A stretch of DNA of 43,676 nt from an uncultured Actinobaculum sp. (lineage in GTDB: Bacteria; Actinomycetota; Actinomycetes; Actinomycetales; Actinomycetaceae), in NCBI GenBank assembly GCA_938020505.1, contig CALIHR010000053.1, forward strand, positions 1 through 43,676, in the 5' to 3' direction. A program made the position numbers and the translations under genes. Positions 23,483-31,856 of the stretch are shown here, piece after piece (position 1 is the stretch's first letter; every line of letters begins with the position of its first letter). The notes beneath the pieces are model-generated. The model was not told the origin of the DNA. It saw only the letters and a list, made by a program, of their open reading frames with translations, and made no database searches.

Positions 23483-24487
23483 GTGCTTATCGCACAGCGC
23501 CCTGTTCTCACCGAAGAGCAGGTCTCGGAGTACCGCTCGCGGTTCATCCTCGAACCCCTCGAGCCGGGTTTCGGCTACACGCTTGGCAACTCCATGCGCC
23601 GCACCCTGCTCTCGTCGATCCCCGGCGCGGCCGTCACATCGGTTCGCATCGACGGAGTGCTCCACGAGTTCTCCACGATCGCGGGGGTCAAAGAGGACGT
23701 CGCAGACATCATCCTCAATCTCAAGGAACTCGTCGTCTCCTCGGAAAACGACGAGCCGGTCCTCATGTACCTGCACAAGCAGGGCCCGGGAGAGGTCACG
23801 GCCGCTGACATCACGCCGCCCGCCGGCGTCGAGATCCACAACCCCGACCTCCACATCGCCACGCTGAACGATAAAGGCAAGATCGAGATCGACCTCACCG
23901 TCGAGCGCGGCCGAGGCTACGTCTCCGCCGCGCAGAACAAGGGAGAAGAGGACGAAATCGGCCGCATCCCGATCGATTCGATCTATTCGCCCGTTCTCAA
24001 GGTGTCCTACAAAGTTGAGGCGACCCGAGTCGCCCAGCGCACGGACTTCGACAAGCTCGTCGTCGACGTCGAAGTGAAGCCTTCGACGACGCCGCGGGAC
24101 GCGCTCGCCTCCGCCGGCAAGACGCTCGTCGAGCTGTTCGGGCTGTGCGTCGAACTCAACAACGAGGTCGAAGGAATCGAGCTGGGCCCCCCGCCCGTCG
24201 TCGAAACCCAGTCCTCGGACCTGCAGCGGCCCATCACGATTCTCAACCTTCCCGCCCGTTCGCAGAACTGCCTGCAGCGTGAAGGCATCCGCACCATTGG
24301 TGAACTCATTCAACGCTCTGAGGCCGACCTTCTCGACATTCGCAACTTCGGCGCGAAGTCGATCGAGGACGTCAAGGACGAGCTTCTCAAGCTTGACCTG
24401 CGCCTGAAAGATTCGCCCGCTGGTTTCGTCTCCAGCTTCGGCGAGGAGAGCTACACGATGCAGTTCAGCGACGACTCGCAGGGCTGA
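23483..24487 (+). CDS. rpoA: DNA-directed RNA polymerase subunit alpha
   Basis: 334-residue alpha subunit. The N-terminal dimerisation domain starts LIAQRPVLTEEQVSEYRSRF and includes EPLEPGFGYTLGNSMRRTLL. The C-terminal domain (from about residue 250) carries the UP-element-binding helix-hairpin-helix region (RSQNCLQREGIRTIGELIQR and NFGAKSIEDVKDELL). The start is GTG 23483 with AAAGGAAAG upstream. The acidic tail is normal for actinobacteria. Confidence 0.98.
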   Translation: MLIAQRPVLTEEQVSEYRSRFILEPLEPGFGYTLGNSMRRTLLSSIPGAAVTSVRIDGVLHEFSTIAGVKEDVADIILNLKELVVSSENDEPVLMYLHKQGPGEVTAADITPPAGVEIHNPDLHIATLNDKGKIEIDLTVERGRGYVSAAQNKGEEDEIGRIPIDSIYSPVLKVSYKVEATRVAQRTDFDKLVVDVEVKPSTTPRDALASAGKTLVELFGLCVELNNEVEGIELGPPPVVETQSSDLQRPITILNLPARSQNCLQREGIRTIGELIQRSEADLLDIRNFGAKSIEDVKDELLKLDLRLKDSPAGFVSSFGEESYTMQFSDDSQG

Positions 24488-24515
24488 AGCCCGATTTTTC
24501 CTAGGAGACACTACT

Positions 24516-25094
24516 ATGCCCAAGCCCACCAAGGGCCCGCGTCTGGGCGGCTCGCCCGCCCACCAGCGCCACATCATCGCGAACCTGTGCAAGGACCTCA
24601 TCCGCCACGGTGCGGTCACAACCACCCAGACTCGCGCCAAGACCGTCCAGCCCCACATTGAGCGGCTCATCTCGAAGGCCAAGCGCGGCGACACCTACAA
24701 CCGCCGCCTCGCCCTTCGCGTCCTCCAGGACCGCGAGCTCGCCTACATCCTGTTCGAGGAGCTCGGGCCAAAGTTCGCCGAGCGCAACGGCGGATTCACC
24801 CGCATCATCAAGCTCGGCAACCGCAAGGGCGACAACGCCGCGATTGCGCGCATCGAACTCGTGACCGAAAAGGTCTCGCCCAAGCAGTCAGCGGTTCGCG
24901 AGGCTGAGAAGACCGCCAAAAAGGCGGCTGAGGCCCAGAAGCTCGCGAAGGAAGCAAAGGAAAGCGCCGACGTCGAAGAGACCGCCGAAGCAGCGGCCGA
25001 CGCAGTCGAATCCGAGGACGCAGCCGTCAAGGAAGCCGCGGCCACGAAGGCCGACGCCGCCGAGAAGGAAGCCGAGGCTGACGAGTCCAAGTGA
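24516..25094 (+). CDS. rplQ: 50S ribosomal protein L17 with an acidic C-terminal extension
   Basis: 192 residues. The L17 core (about residues 1-120) is clear: GPRLGGSPAHQRHIIANLCKDLI, KRGDTYNRRLALRVL and GGFTRIIKLGNRKGDNAAIARIEL. Residues ~125-192 are an Ala/Glu/Lys-rich, probably disordered helix, a common actinobacterial addition. Located 28 bp after rpoA behind TAGGAGA, it closes the operon before a strong terminator. Confidence 0.97.
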   Translation: MPKPTKGPRLGGSPAHQRHIIANLCKDLIRHGAVTTTQTRAKTVQPHIERLISKAKRGDTYNRRLALRVLQDRELAYILFEELGPKFAERNGGFTRIIKLGNRKGDNAAIARIELVTEKVSPKQSAVREAEKTAKKAAEAQKLAKEAKESADVEETAEAAADAVESEDAAVKEAAATKADAAEKEAEADESK

Positions 25095-25129
25095 TCCTCA
25101 CGCGAGCCTGTCGCGCGAAGTCCTTGATC

Positions 25130-25164
25130 CGGAGCGGGGTGCACATGCACCCCGCTCCGATTTT
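25130..25164 (+). terminator. Rho-independent terminator after rplQ
   Basis: A perfect 14-bp stem (CGGAGCGGGGTGCA at 25130-25143, TGCACCCCGCTCCG at 25146-25159) is followed by ATTTT. It ends the infA-to-rplQ transcript 36 bases after the rplQ stop. The following ~250 bp, up to cstA, hold only short GGCGAAGTTTC-type repeats (25178 and 25257 areas) and no gene I recognise. Confidence 0.85.
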
Positions 25165-25417
25165 CACGGTGAACACAGGCGAAGTTTCTCGGTGGCTTCG
25201 GGCGGCTTCGGGCGTCGTTTTTTGTGAGAACGAACGAGGCTTCAAAGTGACTTCAGGCGAAGTTTCCCCGCGATCCCGAACGGAGTTTCACGGCGGCCCC
25301 GAGCAAAATTCGAAGAATGCTTGGCTGTGGCAGCGAAGAAGGTTAGGCTTGCAATGACGCCACCGCGACGGCGGCGACGTCCCTGAAGTTCGGCGTGGAA
25401 TGAGAAGGGATTTCCTC

Positions 25418-27862
25418 ATGGACAACACGGTCACCGCTGACCTGCCGGCCTACACGGCCGAAGAAGAAAAACTCGTCATTCGAAACAAAGACGGCGTTCC
25501 CGTGGGCGTCAAGCCCGACAACTCATGGACGCTCCCGAAAATCGCACTGTGGATCTCGATAACCACGATGGGCACGCTCGGGTGGACGATGCTCGCCCTC
25601 GTGCGCGGCGAAGAAGTCAACACAATCTGGTTCGTCGTGACCGCGGTGTGCACGTACGCCATCGCCTACCGCTTCTACGCGCTCTATGTTCAGCGCAAGA
25701 TCATGCGGCCCGACGACGCCAACGCAACCCCCGCAGAGCGAATCAACAACGGCAAAGACTTCGACCCCACCCACAGAGTGGTGCTCTACGGCCACCATTT
25801 CGCCGCCATCGCCGGCGCCGGCCCGCTCGTCGGCCCGGTCTTGGCCGCCCAGATGGGATACCTTCCGGGAACGCTGTGGATCATCTTCGGCGTGTGCATC
25901 GCCGGGGCGATCCAAGACATGCTCGTGCTCTTCTTCTCCATGCGGCGAGGCGGGCGCTCTCTAGGCCAGATGGCGCGCGACGAAATCGGACGCGTCGGCG
26001 GAACGGTGGCCATGGTCGTCGTCCTCGTCATGCTCATGATCGTCCTCGCCGTCCTCGCGATGGTCTGCGTCAACGCCCTCGCGAAATCCCCGTGGGGCGT
26101 CTTCTCCGTCGGCTGCACGATTCCGATCGCCCTCGGAATGGGGCTGTGGCTCCGCTACATCCAGCCGGGAAAGATCACACAGGTCTCGATCGCGGGCTGC
26201 ACCCTCCTCGTCGTCGCGATCTTCGCCGGAAGAAAGGTCGCCGAGACGGAGTTCGGACAAGAACACCTTCATCTTTCGCCGACCACGCTCGTGTGGGCGA
26301 TGATCATCTACGGCTTCTTCGCCGCCATCCTTCCGGTGTGGCTGCTTCTGACGCCCCGAGACTACCTGTCGACATTCATGAAGGTCGGAACGATCGTCAT
26401 TTTGGCGGCCGGCATCGTTGTGGTTCGGCCCCTCGTCGAAATGCCCGCGGTCACCGAGTTCGCTGGCAACACCGACGGCCCGGTGTTCGCCGGAACCCTC
26501 TTCCCGTTCCTTTTCATCACCATCGCCTGCGGCGCCCTGTCGGGAATGCACGCCATGGTTTCCTCGGGAACCACGCCGAAAATGGTTCAAAAGGAATCCC
26601 AAACCCGGATGATCGGCTACGGCGGAATGCTCATGGAATCCTTCGTGGCCATCATGGCGCTGGCCGCCGCCGCCTCCCTCAACCAGGGCATCTATTTCGG
26701 GATGAACACCTCGGAGGCAACCGTCGACAAACTTGCAGGAACTCAAATCACCCAAACGACGAAGGACCGGGAGGAAATCACATCGAAGGCCGTGGGCAAC
26801 CTCGGGGTGACCGACGTCCACGGCAACAAAGTCGTTCCCCGATGGGAGTCAACCGACAGCAAGGGAAACGAAAAGACGTACACCGGAGCGGAGGCCCTCA
26901 AGCAGGTCGCCAAAGACGTCGGCGAGAAGTCAATCGTCTCCCGAACCGGCGGGGCGCCCACGCTTTCGGTCGGCATGGCTCACATTCTCCATCAGCTCGG
27001 CGGAGGATCGGGAATGATGGGCTTCTGGTACCACTTCGCGATCATGTTCGAGGCTCTGTTCATCCTTTCCGCCGTCGACGCCGTCACCCGAGTCGCCCGA
27101 TTCCAAGTCTCTGACGCCCTCGGAAACGTGTTTCCGAAGTTCAAAGACCCGTCGTGGCGGGCGGGCTCGTGGGGCGCCACCGCCGCCGTCGTCGCAGCCT
27201 GGGGTTCCTTGCTGCTCATGGGCGTGACGGACCCGCGAGGCGGAATCCAGACCCTGTTCCCGCTTTTCGGCATCGCCAACCAGTTGATAGCCGCGGTGGC
27301 CCTGCTGCTGGTGACGGTGATGGTTGTGAGAAAGGGATACACGAAGTACGTGTGGATACCGCTCATACCCTTCGCCTTCGACACAGCCGTGACCTTCACG
27401 GCGTCGTGGGAGAAGATATTCTCCACCGATCCAAAGGTCGGCTACTGGCAGCAATGGCGCGACGCGCGCAAGGCCCTCCCGGGATTGAGCGATCCGAAGA
27501 AGATCTCTGAGACGGAAGCCGTCATCCGCAACACCTTCATTCAAGGGACCCTTTCGATCGTCTTCCTCGTCGCCGTCGCGTTCGTCGTGGTCTGCGCTGC
27601 GCTGCGCGTGATCAAGACGATTCGAACGGGCGACACGACGACGTCGGAGGATCCCTACGTCGAGTCGAATTTCTTCGCCCCGACGGCGATGTTCGCCACG
27701 CCGCTCGACAAGAAGCTGGTCAAGGAGTACGCAATCGTAGGCGATCCGAATCTCATTCCCGGCATTAAGAAGGACGGAAACGAGGACCGAAGCGGGGACG
27801 GAAGTAAGGACCGAAGCGGGGACGGAAGTAAAGACCGAAGTAAGGAGGCGAAAGATGAGTGA
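25418..27862 (+). CDS. cstA: CstA-family carbon starvation transporter
   Basis: About 814 residues from ATG 25418, chosen over ATG 25400 because GAAGGGA lies 8 bases upstream. CstA/BtsT proteins import pyruvate or peptides and are induced in starvation. Hallmarks are RFYALYVQRKIM, FDPTHRVVLYGHHFAAIAGAGPLVGPVLAAQ and VSSGTTPKMV, with many hydrophobic segments. A soluble ~85-residue loop (about residues 430-510) precedes LSVGMAHILHQLGGGSGMMGF. The C-terminus ends in a charged DRSGDGSK repeat tract. It overlaps ybdD by 8 bases. Confidence 0.95.
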   Translation: MDNTVTADLPAYTAEEEKLVIRNKDGVPVGVKPDNSWTLPKIALWISITTMGTLGWTMLALVRGEEVNTIWFVVTAVCTYAIAYRFYALYVQRKIMRPDDANATPAERINNGKDFDPTHRVVLYGHHFAAIAGAGPLVGPVLAAQMGYLPGTLWIIFGVCIAGAIQDMLVLFFSMRRGGRSLGQMARDEIGRVGGTVAMVVVLVMLMIVLAVLAMVCVNALAKSPWGVFSVGCTIPIALGMGLWLRYIQPGKITQVSIAGCTLLVVAIFAGRKVAETEFGQEHLHLSPTTLVWAMIIYGFFAAILPVWLLLTPRDYLSTFMKVGTIVILAAGIVVVRPLVEMPAVTEFAGNTDGPVFAGTLFPFLFITIACGALSGMHAMVSSGTTPKMVQKESQTRMIGYGGMLMESFVAIMALAAAASLNQGIYFGMNTSEATVDKLAGTQITQTTKDREEITSKAVGNLGVTDVHGNKVVPRWESTDSKGNEKTYTGAEALKQVAKDVGEKSIVSRTGGAPTLSVGMAHILHQLGGGSGMMGFWYHFAIMFEALFILSAVDAVTRVARFQVSDALGNVFPKFKDPSWRAGSWGATAAVVAAWGSLLLMGVTDPRGGIQTLFPLFGIANQLIAAVALLLVTVMVVRKGYTKYVWIPLIPFAFDTAVTFTASWEKIFSTDPKVGYWQQWRDARKALPGLSDPKKISETEAVIRNTFIQGTLSIVFLVAVAFVVVCAALRVIKTIRTGDTTTSEDPYVESNFFAPTAMFATPLDKKLVKEYAIVGDPNLIPGIKKDGNEDRSGDGSKDRSGDGSKDRSKEAKDE
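27784..27843 (+). repeat. 24-bp tandem repeat at the cstA 3' end
   Basis: Two identical 24-bp units (27784-27807 and 27808-27831) begin GGACCGAAGCGGGGACGGAA, and a half unit follows. They encode the hydrophilic EDRSGDGSK repeat at the CstA C-terminus. The period is in-frame, so copy-number change would only lengthen the cytoplasmic tail. Confidence 0.85.
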
Positions 27863-28136
27863 GGCGGCGAAAGGCGGCGCGAACGGGCTGCGGCGCGCAA
27901 AAGGTTTGCGCGGCGCACGACGGCCGCGCCGCCTGCGCGGCGTGCTTTCCTGGCTGCGGCGCGGGTTTGCCGCTTTTCGCTCGTTCTGGCGTGATCTGAC
28001 GGGGGAGTCGGCGTACGAGAAGTACGTCGCACGGCATCGGCGCGAGCACCCGGACTGCGAGCCGATGTCTGCCCGCGAGTTCTGGCGAGCGCGCAGCGCG
28101 GCCGCAGAGGACGGCGTGACGACGGGCTGCTGCTAG
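27855..28136 (+). CDS. YbdD/YjiX family protein (CstA partner)
   Basis: 93 residues. The family core WRDLTGESAYEKYVARHRREHPDCEPMSAREFWR is fully present after a basic N-terminal extension, and the protein ends in Cys-Cys as many members do. YbdD-like proteins are encoded directly after cstA/btsT and are thought to assist the transporter. The ATG overlaps the cstA end by 8 bases, indicating coupling. Confidence 0.9.
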   Translation: MSEAAKGGANGLRRAKGLRGARRPRRLRGVLSWLRRGFAAFRSFWRDLTGESAYEKYVARHRREHPDCEPMSAREFWRARSAAAEDGVTTGCC

Positions 28137-28291
28137 CGGCTCTGTTTCGGCGGCTGCCTCCCTTGTTTCGCTTGCCCTTTTCCGCTTCCGCTGCCTACAT
28201 CGTCATTTCAGCCGCAAGCCAGCTGTTCAGACGCGGTGTGCCCGCCGTGTCTCAACCGCTCCTCGTATCTGACTGCGCCCGGAAAAGGCGT

Positions 28292-28858
28292 CTACTGCTC
28301 CTCCGTGGGAGACGGCCACGGAAGCGGTTCATTCGGATGTTCTTTCTCGTAACGGCTCTTATACTCGTCGGACACCTTGAATCCTGGAGCGGGTTCGAAA
28401 CAGTAGGTGGCTATGTTCTCGCCTTCGCCGCTCAGTGCCAGGCCAACCCAGTCGATTTCGACGTTGAGAAGGGTGATTGTGCCAACGCCCTCATAGGTGA
28501 AGGATTCTCCCGGAGCGAGGTCGGCTGCCGCTGAGTCGTTTTCGTCGAAGGGAAGCGTCATGTTCGAGCCGACGATCGCCGCTCGCTTTTGCCAGCGTTC
28601 AATGCGTATCTTTGCAAGGTTGAGAACTATTTTCCGTTCCGAATCAACATAAAACAGGCCGTCATGGCTTTCGGCGGCTCTATGGGTTACGCCTTTGCAT
28701 GAAAGCGGACTGTGTTTCTTGGTGAAGACATGGGTGTTCCGGAGTCGGTGCTCATATGTAACGAAACCCGAGAGGTAGATCAGACGCGCACCGATTATTG
28801 ACGCCAGTAGCGTCACGGCAATGACGAAAACTAAAAGGACTCTCTTTCTTTGACTCAT
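28292..28858 (-). CDS. Membrane-anchored protein with the calpain-module domain
   Basis: 188 residues. A single N-terminal membrane segment (residues ~7-27, VLLVFVIAVTLLASIIGARL) precedes an extracytoplasmic domain. Its second half has FTYEGVGTITLLNV and then ATYCFEPAPGF, the same pattern as the next gene upstream (28855) and the lipoprotein at 35930. It is the last gene of the minus-strand calpain-like module, and its start overlaps the previous stop by four bases. The fold is unknown to me; role inferred as protease partner or inhibitor from its repeated linkage. Confidence 0.65.
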   Translation of the reverse strand: MSQRKRVLLVFVIAVTLLASIIGARLIYLSGFVTYEHRLRNTHVFTKKHSPLSCKGVTHRAAESHDGLFYVDSERKIVLNLAKIRIERWQKRAAIVGSNMTLPFDENDSAAADLAPGESFTYEGVGTITLLNVEIDWVGLALSGEGENIATYCFEPAPGFKVSDEYKSRYEKEHPNEPLPWPSPTEEQ

Positions 28859-29214
28859 TGTCTTTCCTTCTCTTGGTCCCAGTAGGTGTCGAATCCGGGT
28901 GCAGGCGCGAATTCGAGGGTGGCGATTGGCCCGCTTCCGGACTCAAATGGAATGACTATGGGATTGACATAAAGCAGCGTGAAAGTCCCGACGCCCGGGT
29001 GCGTGAGAGCCTCCTCAGCCTGAAGGTCGGAGCATACCGACAATTCCGCGGGGCGGTCCGTTGCATTCGGACTGTCTACTGGATACCCTCCCCGCACTGT
29101 CGCCATCATCATCCCGTCGACGACGCGGACGTTTGAAACCGTGTACGCCGGATATGCATCCGTTCCGGGACGGAAAACGGAGACTGGAGAAAGCTCGACG
29201 ATTCGCGTGCTCAT
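28855..29214 (-). CDS. Small soluble protein with the calpain-module domain
   Basis: 119 residues, no signal peptide. It contains PGVGTFTLLYV and ATLEFAPAPGF, shared with the genes at 28292 and 35930. ATG 29214 has GGAGGGG upstream, inside the 3' end of the calpain-like gene, which overlaps it by 200 bases in another frame. Lacking a signal, it may act in the cytoplasm, for example holding the protease inactive before export; this is inference. Confidence 0.6.
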   Translation of the reverse strand: MSTRIVELSPVSVFRPGTDAYPAYTVSNVRVVDGMMMATVRGGYPVDSPNATDRPAELSVCSDLQAEEALTHPGVGTFTLLYVNPIVIPFESGSGPIATLEFAPAPGFDTYWDQEKERQ

Positions 29215-30535
29215 CTCGGATAGCCCCTCCTATGCTCACACTCCTGAAGTCGCGCGAAAACTGTTTCCACGTCAGCTTGAACTCGGCCATGTCGGGGCAG
29301 GAATTATCGTGTGAATCTTGGCTATGCCCCCAGGGGTTGCGGACGGTGACTCCCGTCGCGTCGGCAGACACCACAACGTATGCATGTCCTTGAGGTATCT
29401 CTACTTTCTCCTTGTGCCCGTTTATCGTGATTTCGGGATAATCTTTTCCTCCTATTGGGTACGAGCTCGCCGTGACGGGTTTGTGATTCTTGATGGCTTG
29501 CCGGATGTTTTCACGTTCTTCGTCACTATAGGCGTCGCCGGATGCGGCTTCGTAAAATTTTCTCCTGTAAACGGTCGAGTCCTTTCCAGTCATTTCCTCC
29601 ATTACGGCCGACGACAGGCCCGAAGAGATCCCAGTGGCGCCGAAGAAACTGTCGCCTCTGGTTCCACCGGGATACATCTGGCCGTAAGCGGACTCCAGAA
29701 CCGAAACGAGGCCCGGCCTTTCTCCGTTTGCCCCTCTTCTATAGATTCTGTCGACAAATACCGTGCGTTTACGTCCAGGATTCTCCGGGTCCTCATAAAC
29801 GGTCACAAGGAAACCGTCCTGACGCCCATGCTTGTCGTAATGCGGTTCAATCGCGTTGCGGAGGAGTCTTCGCCCTTCGGGCGTGCGCATCATCGCCATA
29901 AGGGTTGCCAGCAGATAGCAATCTCCGATTTCACCCTGAGAGACCGAACGAAAGTCCATCTGCTCAAGCTCCGCATTCACCCGATCGACGTCTCTCCGAT
30001 CAAGCACATGCAGTTCGCCTTTGTTATTGCCTTCCTTGTTGGACTCAACCGCTTCCAAATGCAGGGCCGCCCGCAGCTCGGCAGCGCACACTTCTCCGGC
30101 CCTGTGCAGATCGTTGATGGCCTGCTTTGCGCCCCTGGCGATGGACTGAGCACGCGGAGTGAGCTCGTCGACCTTCTTCTCGCGTTCGTCGTCGGCAACC
30201 GCATCCACTTGCCTGTCCAAAGCCCGCATCTGTGCCCGCGCTGAGGATATCTTCTTCTCGGTGCTCTGCATGGCATGCGCATATTTAAGAATGGCATCGG
30301 CTGCTTTGTCCGCACCGCTTTCAAGGCGTTGCGCCTGTTTGACTTCATTCTTCAAGGCGACCTCGAACGCATTGGCAGCGGCCCCTCTCCAAGAGTCGGC
30401 TTTGGAGGGCAAATGCCGCAAATGCACGCCAGTCAATTCCAACTTCGTTTCCATCTTCGACAGATCTGTGTAAAGTGCGAAGAGGGAAGAGGACCGCCCG
30501 GGAACTTCTCCGATGCAGTCTTCAAACTCGCCCAT
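29015..30535 (-). CDS. WXG-domain calpain-like cysteine protease, module 1
   Basis: 506 residues as read. The N-terminal ~160 residues are helical with W49-R-G51, a type VII-style WxG motif. A calpain-type papain-fold domain follows: Q200-G-E-I-G-D-C206-Y-L-L (oxyanion Gln and nucleophile Cys), H384 in GHAYVVV and N400 in RNPWG, so the triad is complete. After GG at about residue 437 the sequence is Arg/Ser-rich and unlike the paralogue at 34611, which ends there. It overlaps the next gene by 200 bases, so a 1-base frameshift near the true stop is likely. It is preceded by a WXG100-like gene, and is probably a secreted effector. Confidence 0.8.
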   Translation of the reverse strand: MGEFEDCIGEVPGRSSSLFALYTDLSKMETKLELTGVHLRHLPSKADSWRGAAANAFEVALKNEVKQAQRLESGADKAADAILKYAHAMQSTEKKISSARAQMRALDRQVDAVADDEREKKVDELTPRAQSIARGAKQAINDLHRAGEVCAAELRAALHLEAVESNKEGNNKGELHVLDRRDVDRVNAELEQMDFRSVSQGEIGDCYLLATLMAMMRTPEGRRLLRNAIEPHYDKHGRQDGFLVTVYEDPENPGRKRTVFVDRIYRRGANGERPGLVSVLESAYGQMYPGGTRGDSFFGATGISSGLSSAVMEEMTGKDSTVYRRKFYEAASGDAYSDEERENIRQAIKNHKPVTASSYPIGGKDYPEITINGHKEKVEIPQGHAYVVVSADATGVTVRNPWGHSQDSHDNSCPDMAEFKLTWKQFSRDFRSVSIGGAIRDEHANRRAFSSLRFPSRNGCISGVHGFKRPRRRRDDDGDSAGRVSSRQSECNGPPRGIVGMLRPSG

Positions 30536-30593
30536 GGCAATACCTCGCTAAGATCAGCAACTTTGTTCTCTCCGATGCAGCGGGTTTCCCGCA

Positions 30594-30890
30594 CTACTGG
30601 AACTTCTCCGCTTCGAACGTAAACTCCCTTGCCCACTCGTCGTCGGTCGCCTCGGCCATCTTCGATGTGTCCGACACGGCGTCGGAAGTGTCATCGCACC
30701 AATCGCTTAACGCCTCGGTTCTTTCAGAGGCGTCTTTCGTGAATGCTTCATAGGCTACTGCAGTCGTCGGGTTTCCGAAAGGCCATGGCGGCCGTTTGGG
30801 AATATCGACGTCATCGTAATCGTCGCACAGACAATCCAGGGCTTTGCCTAGATTGTCCATTTCGCCCCTGTCGATTTTGAACTGACTCAT
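30594..30890 (-). CDS. WXG100-like small protein, module 1
   Basis: 98 residues, the size of WXG100/ESX proteins, helical, acidic, without signal peptide. Candidate W motifs are PPWPFG and SDWCDD; the canonical W-x-G is not exact. ATG 30890 is preceded by AGGAGAAG. It opens the minus-strand module 58 bp upstream of the calpain-like gene. By analogy it could be the export partner of that protein. Confidence 0.6.
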   Translation of the reverse strand: MSQFKIDRGEMDNLGKALDCLCDDYDDVDIPKRPPWPFGNPTTAVAYEAFTKDASERTEALSDWCDDTSDAVSDTSKMAEATDDEWAREFTFEAEKFQ

Positions 30891-31037
30891 CGCTTCTCCT
30901 GGAAATCAGATCCGTTGAATAGTGTGTCGAGACTGAGTCTAGTACTTTACAAAGCCGGAGTCTAGAGACTTTGTAGAGTGGTTTTTCAATCTGGTCAAAA
31001 GCGTGATATCCCCGGATTTCAAGCAAACGCGGAGCCC

Positions 31038-31856
31038 CTACAGGTGCGGCTTGGCCAGAGCCCAGGCTCGCACGCCTCCGTTCATTCCCGCGGCGTTCGG
31101 GATGAACAGCACGTTTTCGCCCAGGCGCGAGCGTGCGGCGGGGGAGATCCGCGGCGAGTTGCCGCCGCCGATGTAGAGGCGGTCCCACCGGAAGACCGGC
31201 CACAGCGTGTCGATCGCCCGCAGCACGCGGCGCGACCATGCCGAATCGCCGAGCCGTATCCGTTCGGCCTCGCCGACGACGTCGTCGTACGTCAATCCCC
31301 ACCGCATCTGCGCGTGGGAAATCTCCAGGTGGGGGGCGAGGCGGCCGCCGTCGACGAAAGCGCAGCCGAGCCCCGTGCCGAGGGTCATGACGAGTTCCGC
31401 CCCTTCGCCTGAAACGACGCCGGCCGCGGCGACTTCGGCGTCGTTGAGGACGAGGGCGGGAACGGCGAAACGTGTGTGCAGCGCCGATTCCATGTCCAAG
31501 CCGTTCCACGCCGTTTCGAGTTCGGGGTCGAGCTTCGTGTGGGGGCCTGCTTTGCGAATGTAGTGCGGGGTGTAGACGACGACGCCGCGCCGGATCATTC
31601 CCGGCATGCCAAGGGTGATCCGTTCGAATCGCTCGACCTGCGACGCATGGCTTTCTATGATTTCGAGCAGATCCTCGGGCGAAAAAGGATACCGTACGGC
31701 CGTGCGCTGAGGAGGGGCCGCCTGGAAGCCGTTGAGGTCGAGGAGGGAGGTTTTGATCCCGCCGCCCCCGCAGTCCACGGCCAAGGTCAGCGGATTCGAC
31801 TCGCGGGAAGGCTCGGGCAGCGCATGTGAATGCGAGGTGTGGGACACTGGCGTCAT
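31038..31856 (-). CDS. ROK-family sugar kinase, PpgK-like
   Basis: 272 residues from ATG 31856; the frame is open to 31892. The phosphate-binding motif DCGGGGIKTSLLD is at residues 28-40, followed by LGMPGMI, the catalytic-region VLNDAEVAAAG and the adenosine-side LGTGLGCAFVDGG. The C-terminal YIGGGNSPRI is also typical. Length and lack of the ROK zinc motif favour a polyphosphate/ATP glucokinase-like enzyme, but substrate cannot be read from sequence. Its start codon lies on the opposite strand of the truA start. Confidence 0.75.
   Translation of the reverse strand: MTPVSHTSHSHALPEPSRESNPLTLAVDCGGGGIKTSLLDLNGFQAAPPQRTAVRYPFSPEDLLEIIESHASQVERFERITLGMPGMIRRGVVVYTPHYIRKAGPHTKLDPELETAWNGLDMESALHTRFAVPALVLNDAEVAAAGVVSGEGAELVMTLGTGLGCAFVDGGRLAPHLEISHAQMRWGLTYDDVVGEAERIRLGDSAWSRRVLRAIDTLWPVFRWDRLYIGGGNSPRISPAARSRLGENVLFIPNAAGMNGGVRAWALAKPHL

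Noticed and set aside
22957..23483. Missing rpsD between rpsK and rpoA as an anomaly
   Set aside because: Many actinobacteria carry rpsD elsewhere, so this order is ordinary.
23450..24694. 414-codon minus-strand frame opposite rpoA
   Set aside because: Shadow of rpoA and rplQ; no independent motif or start signal.
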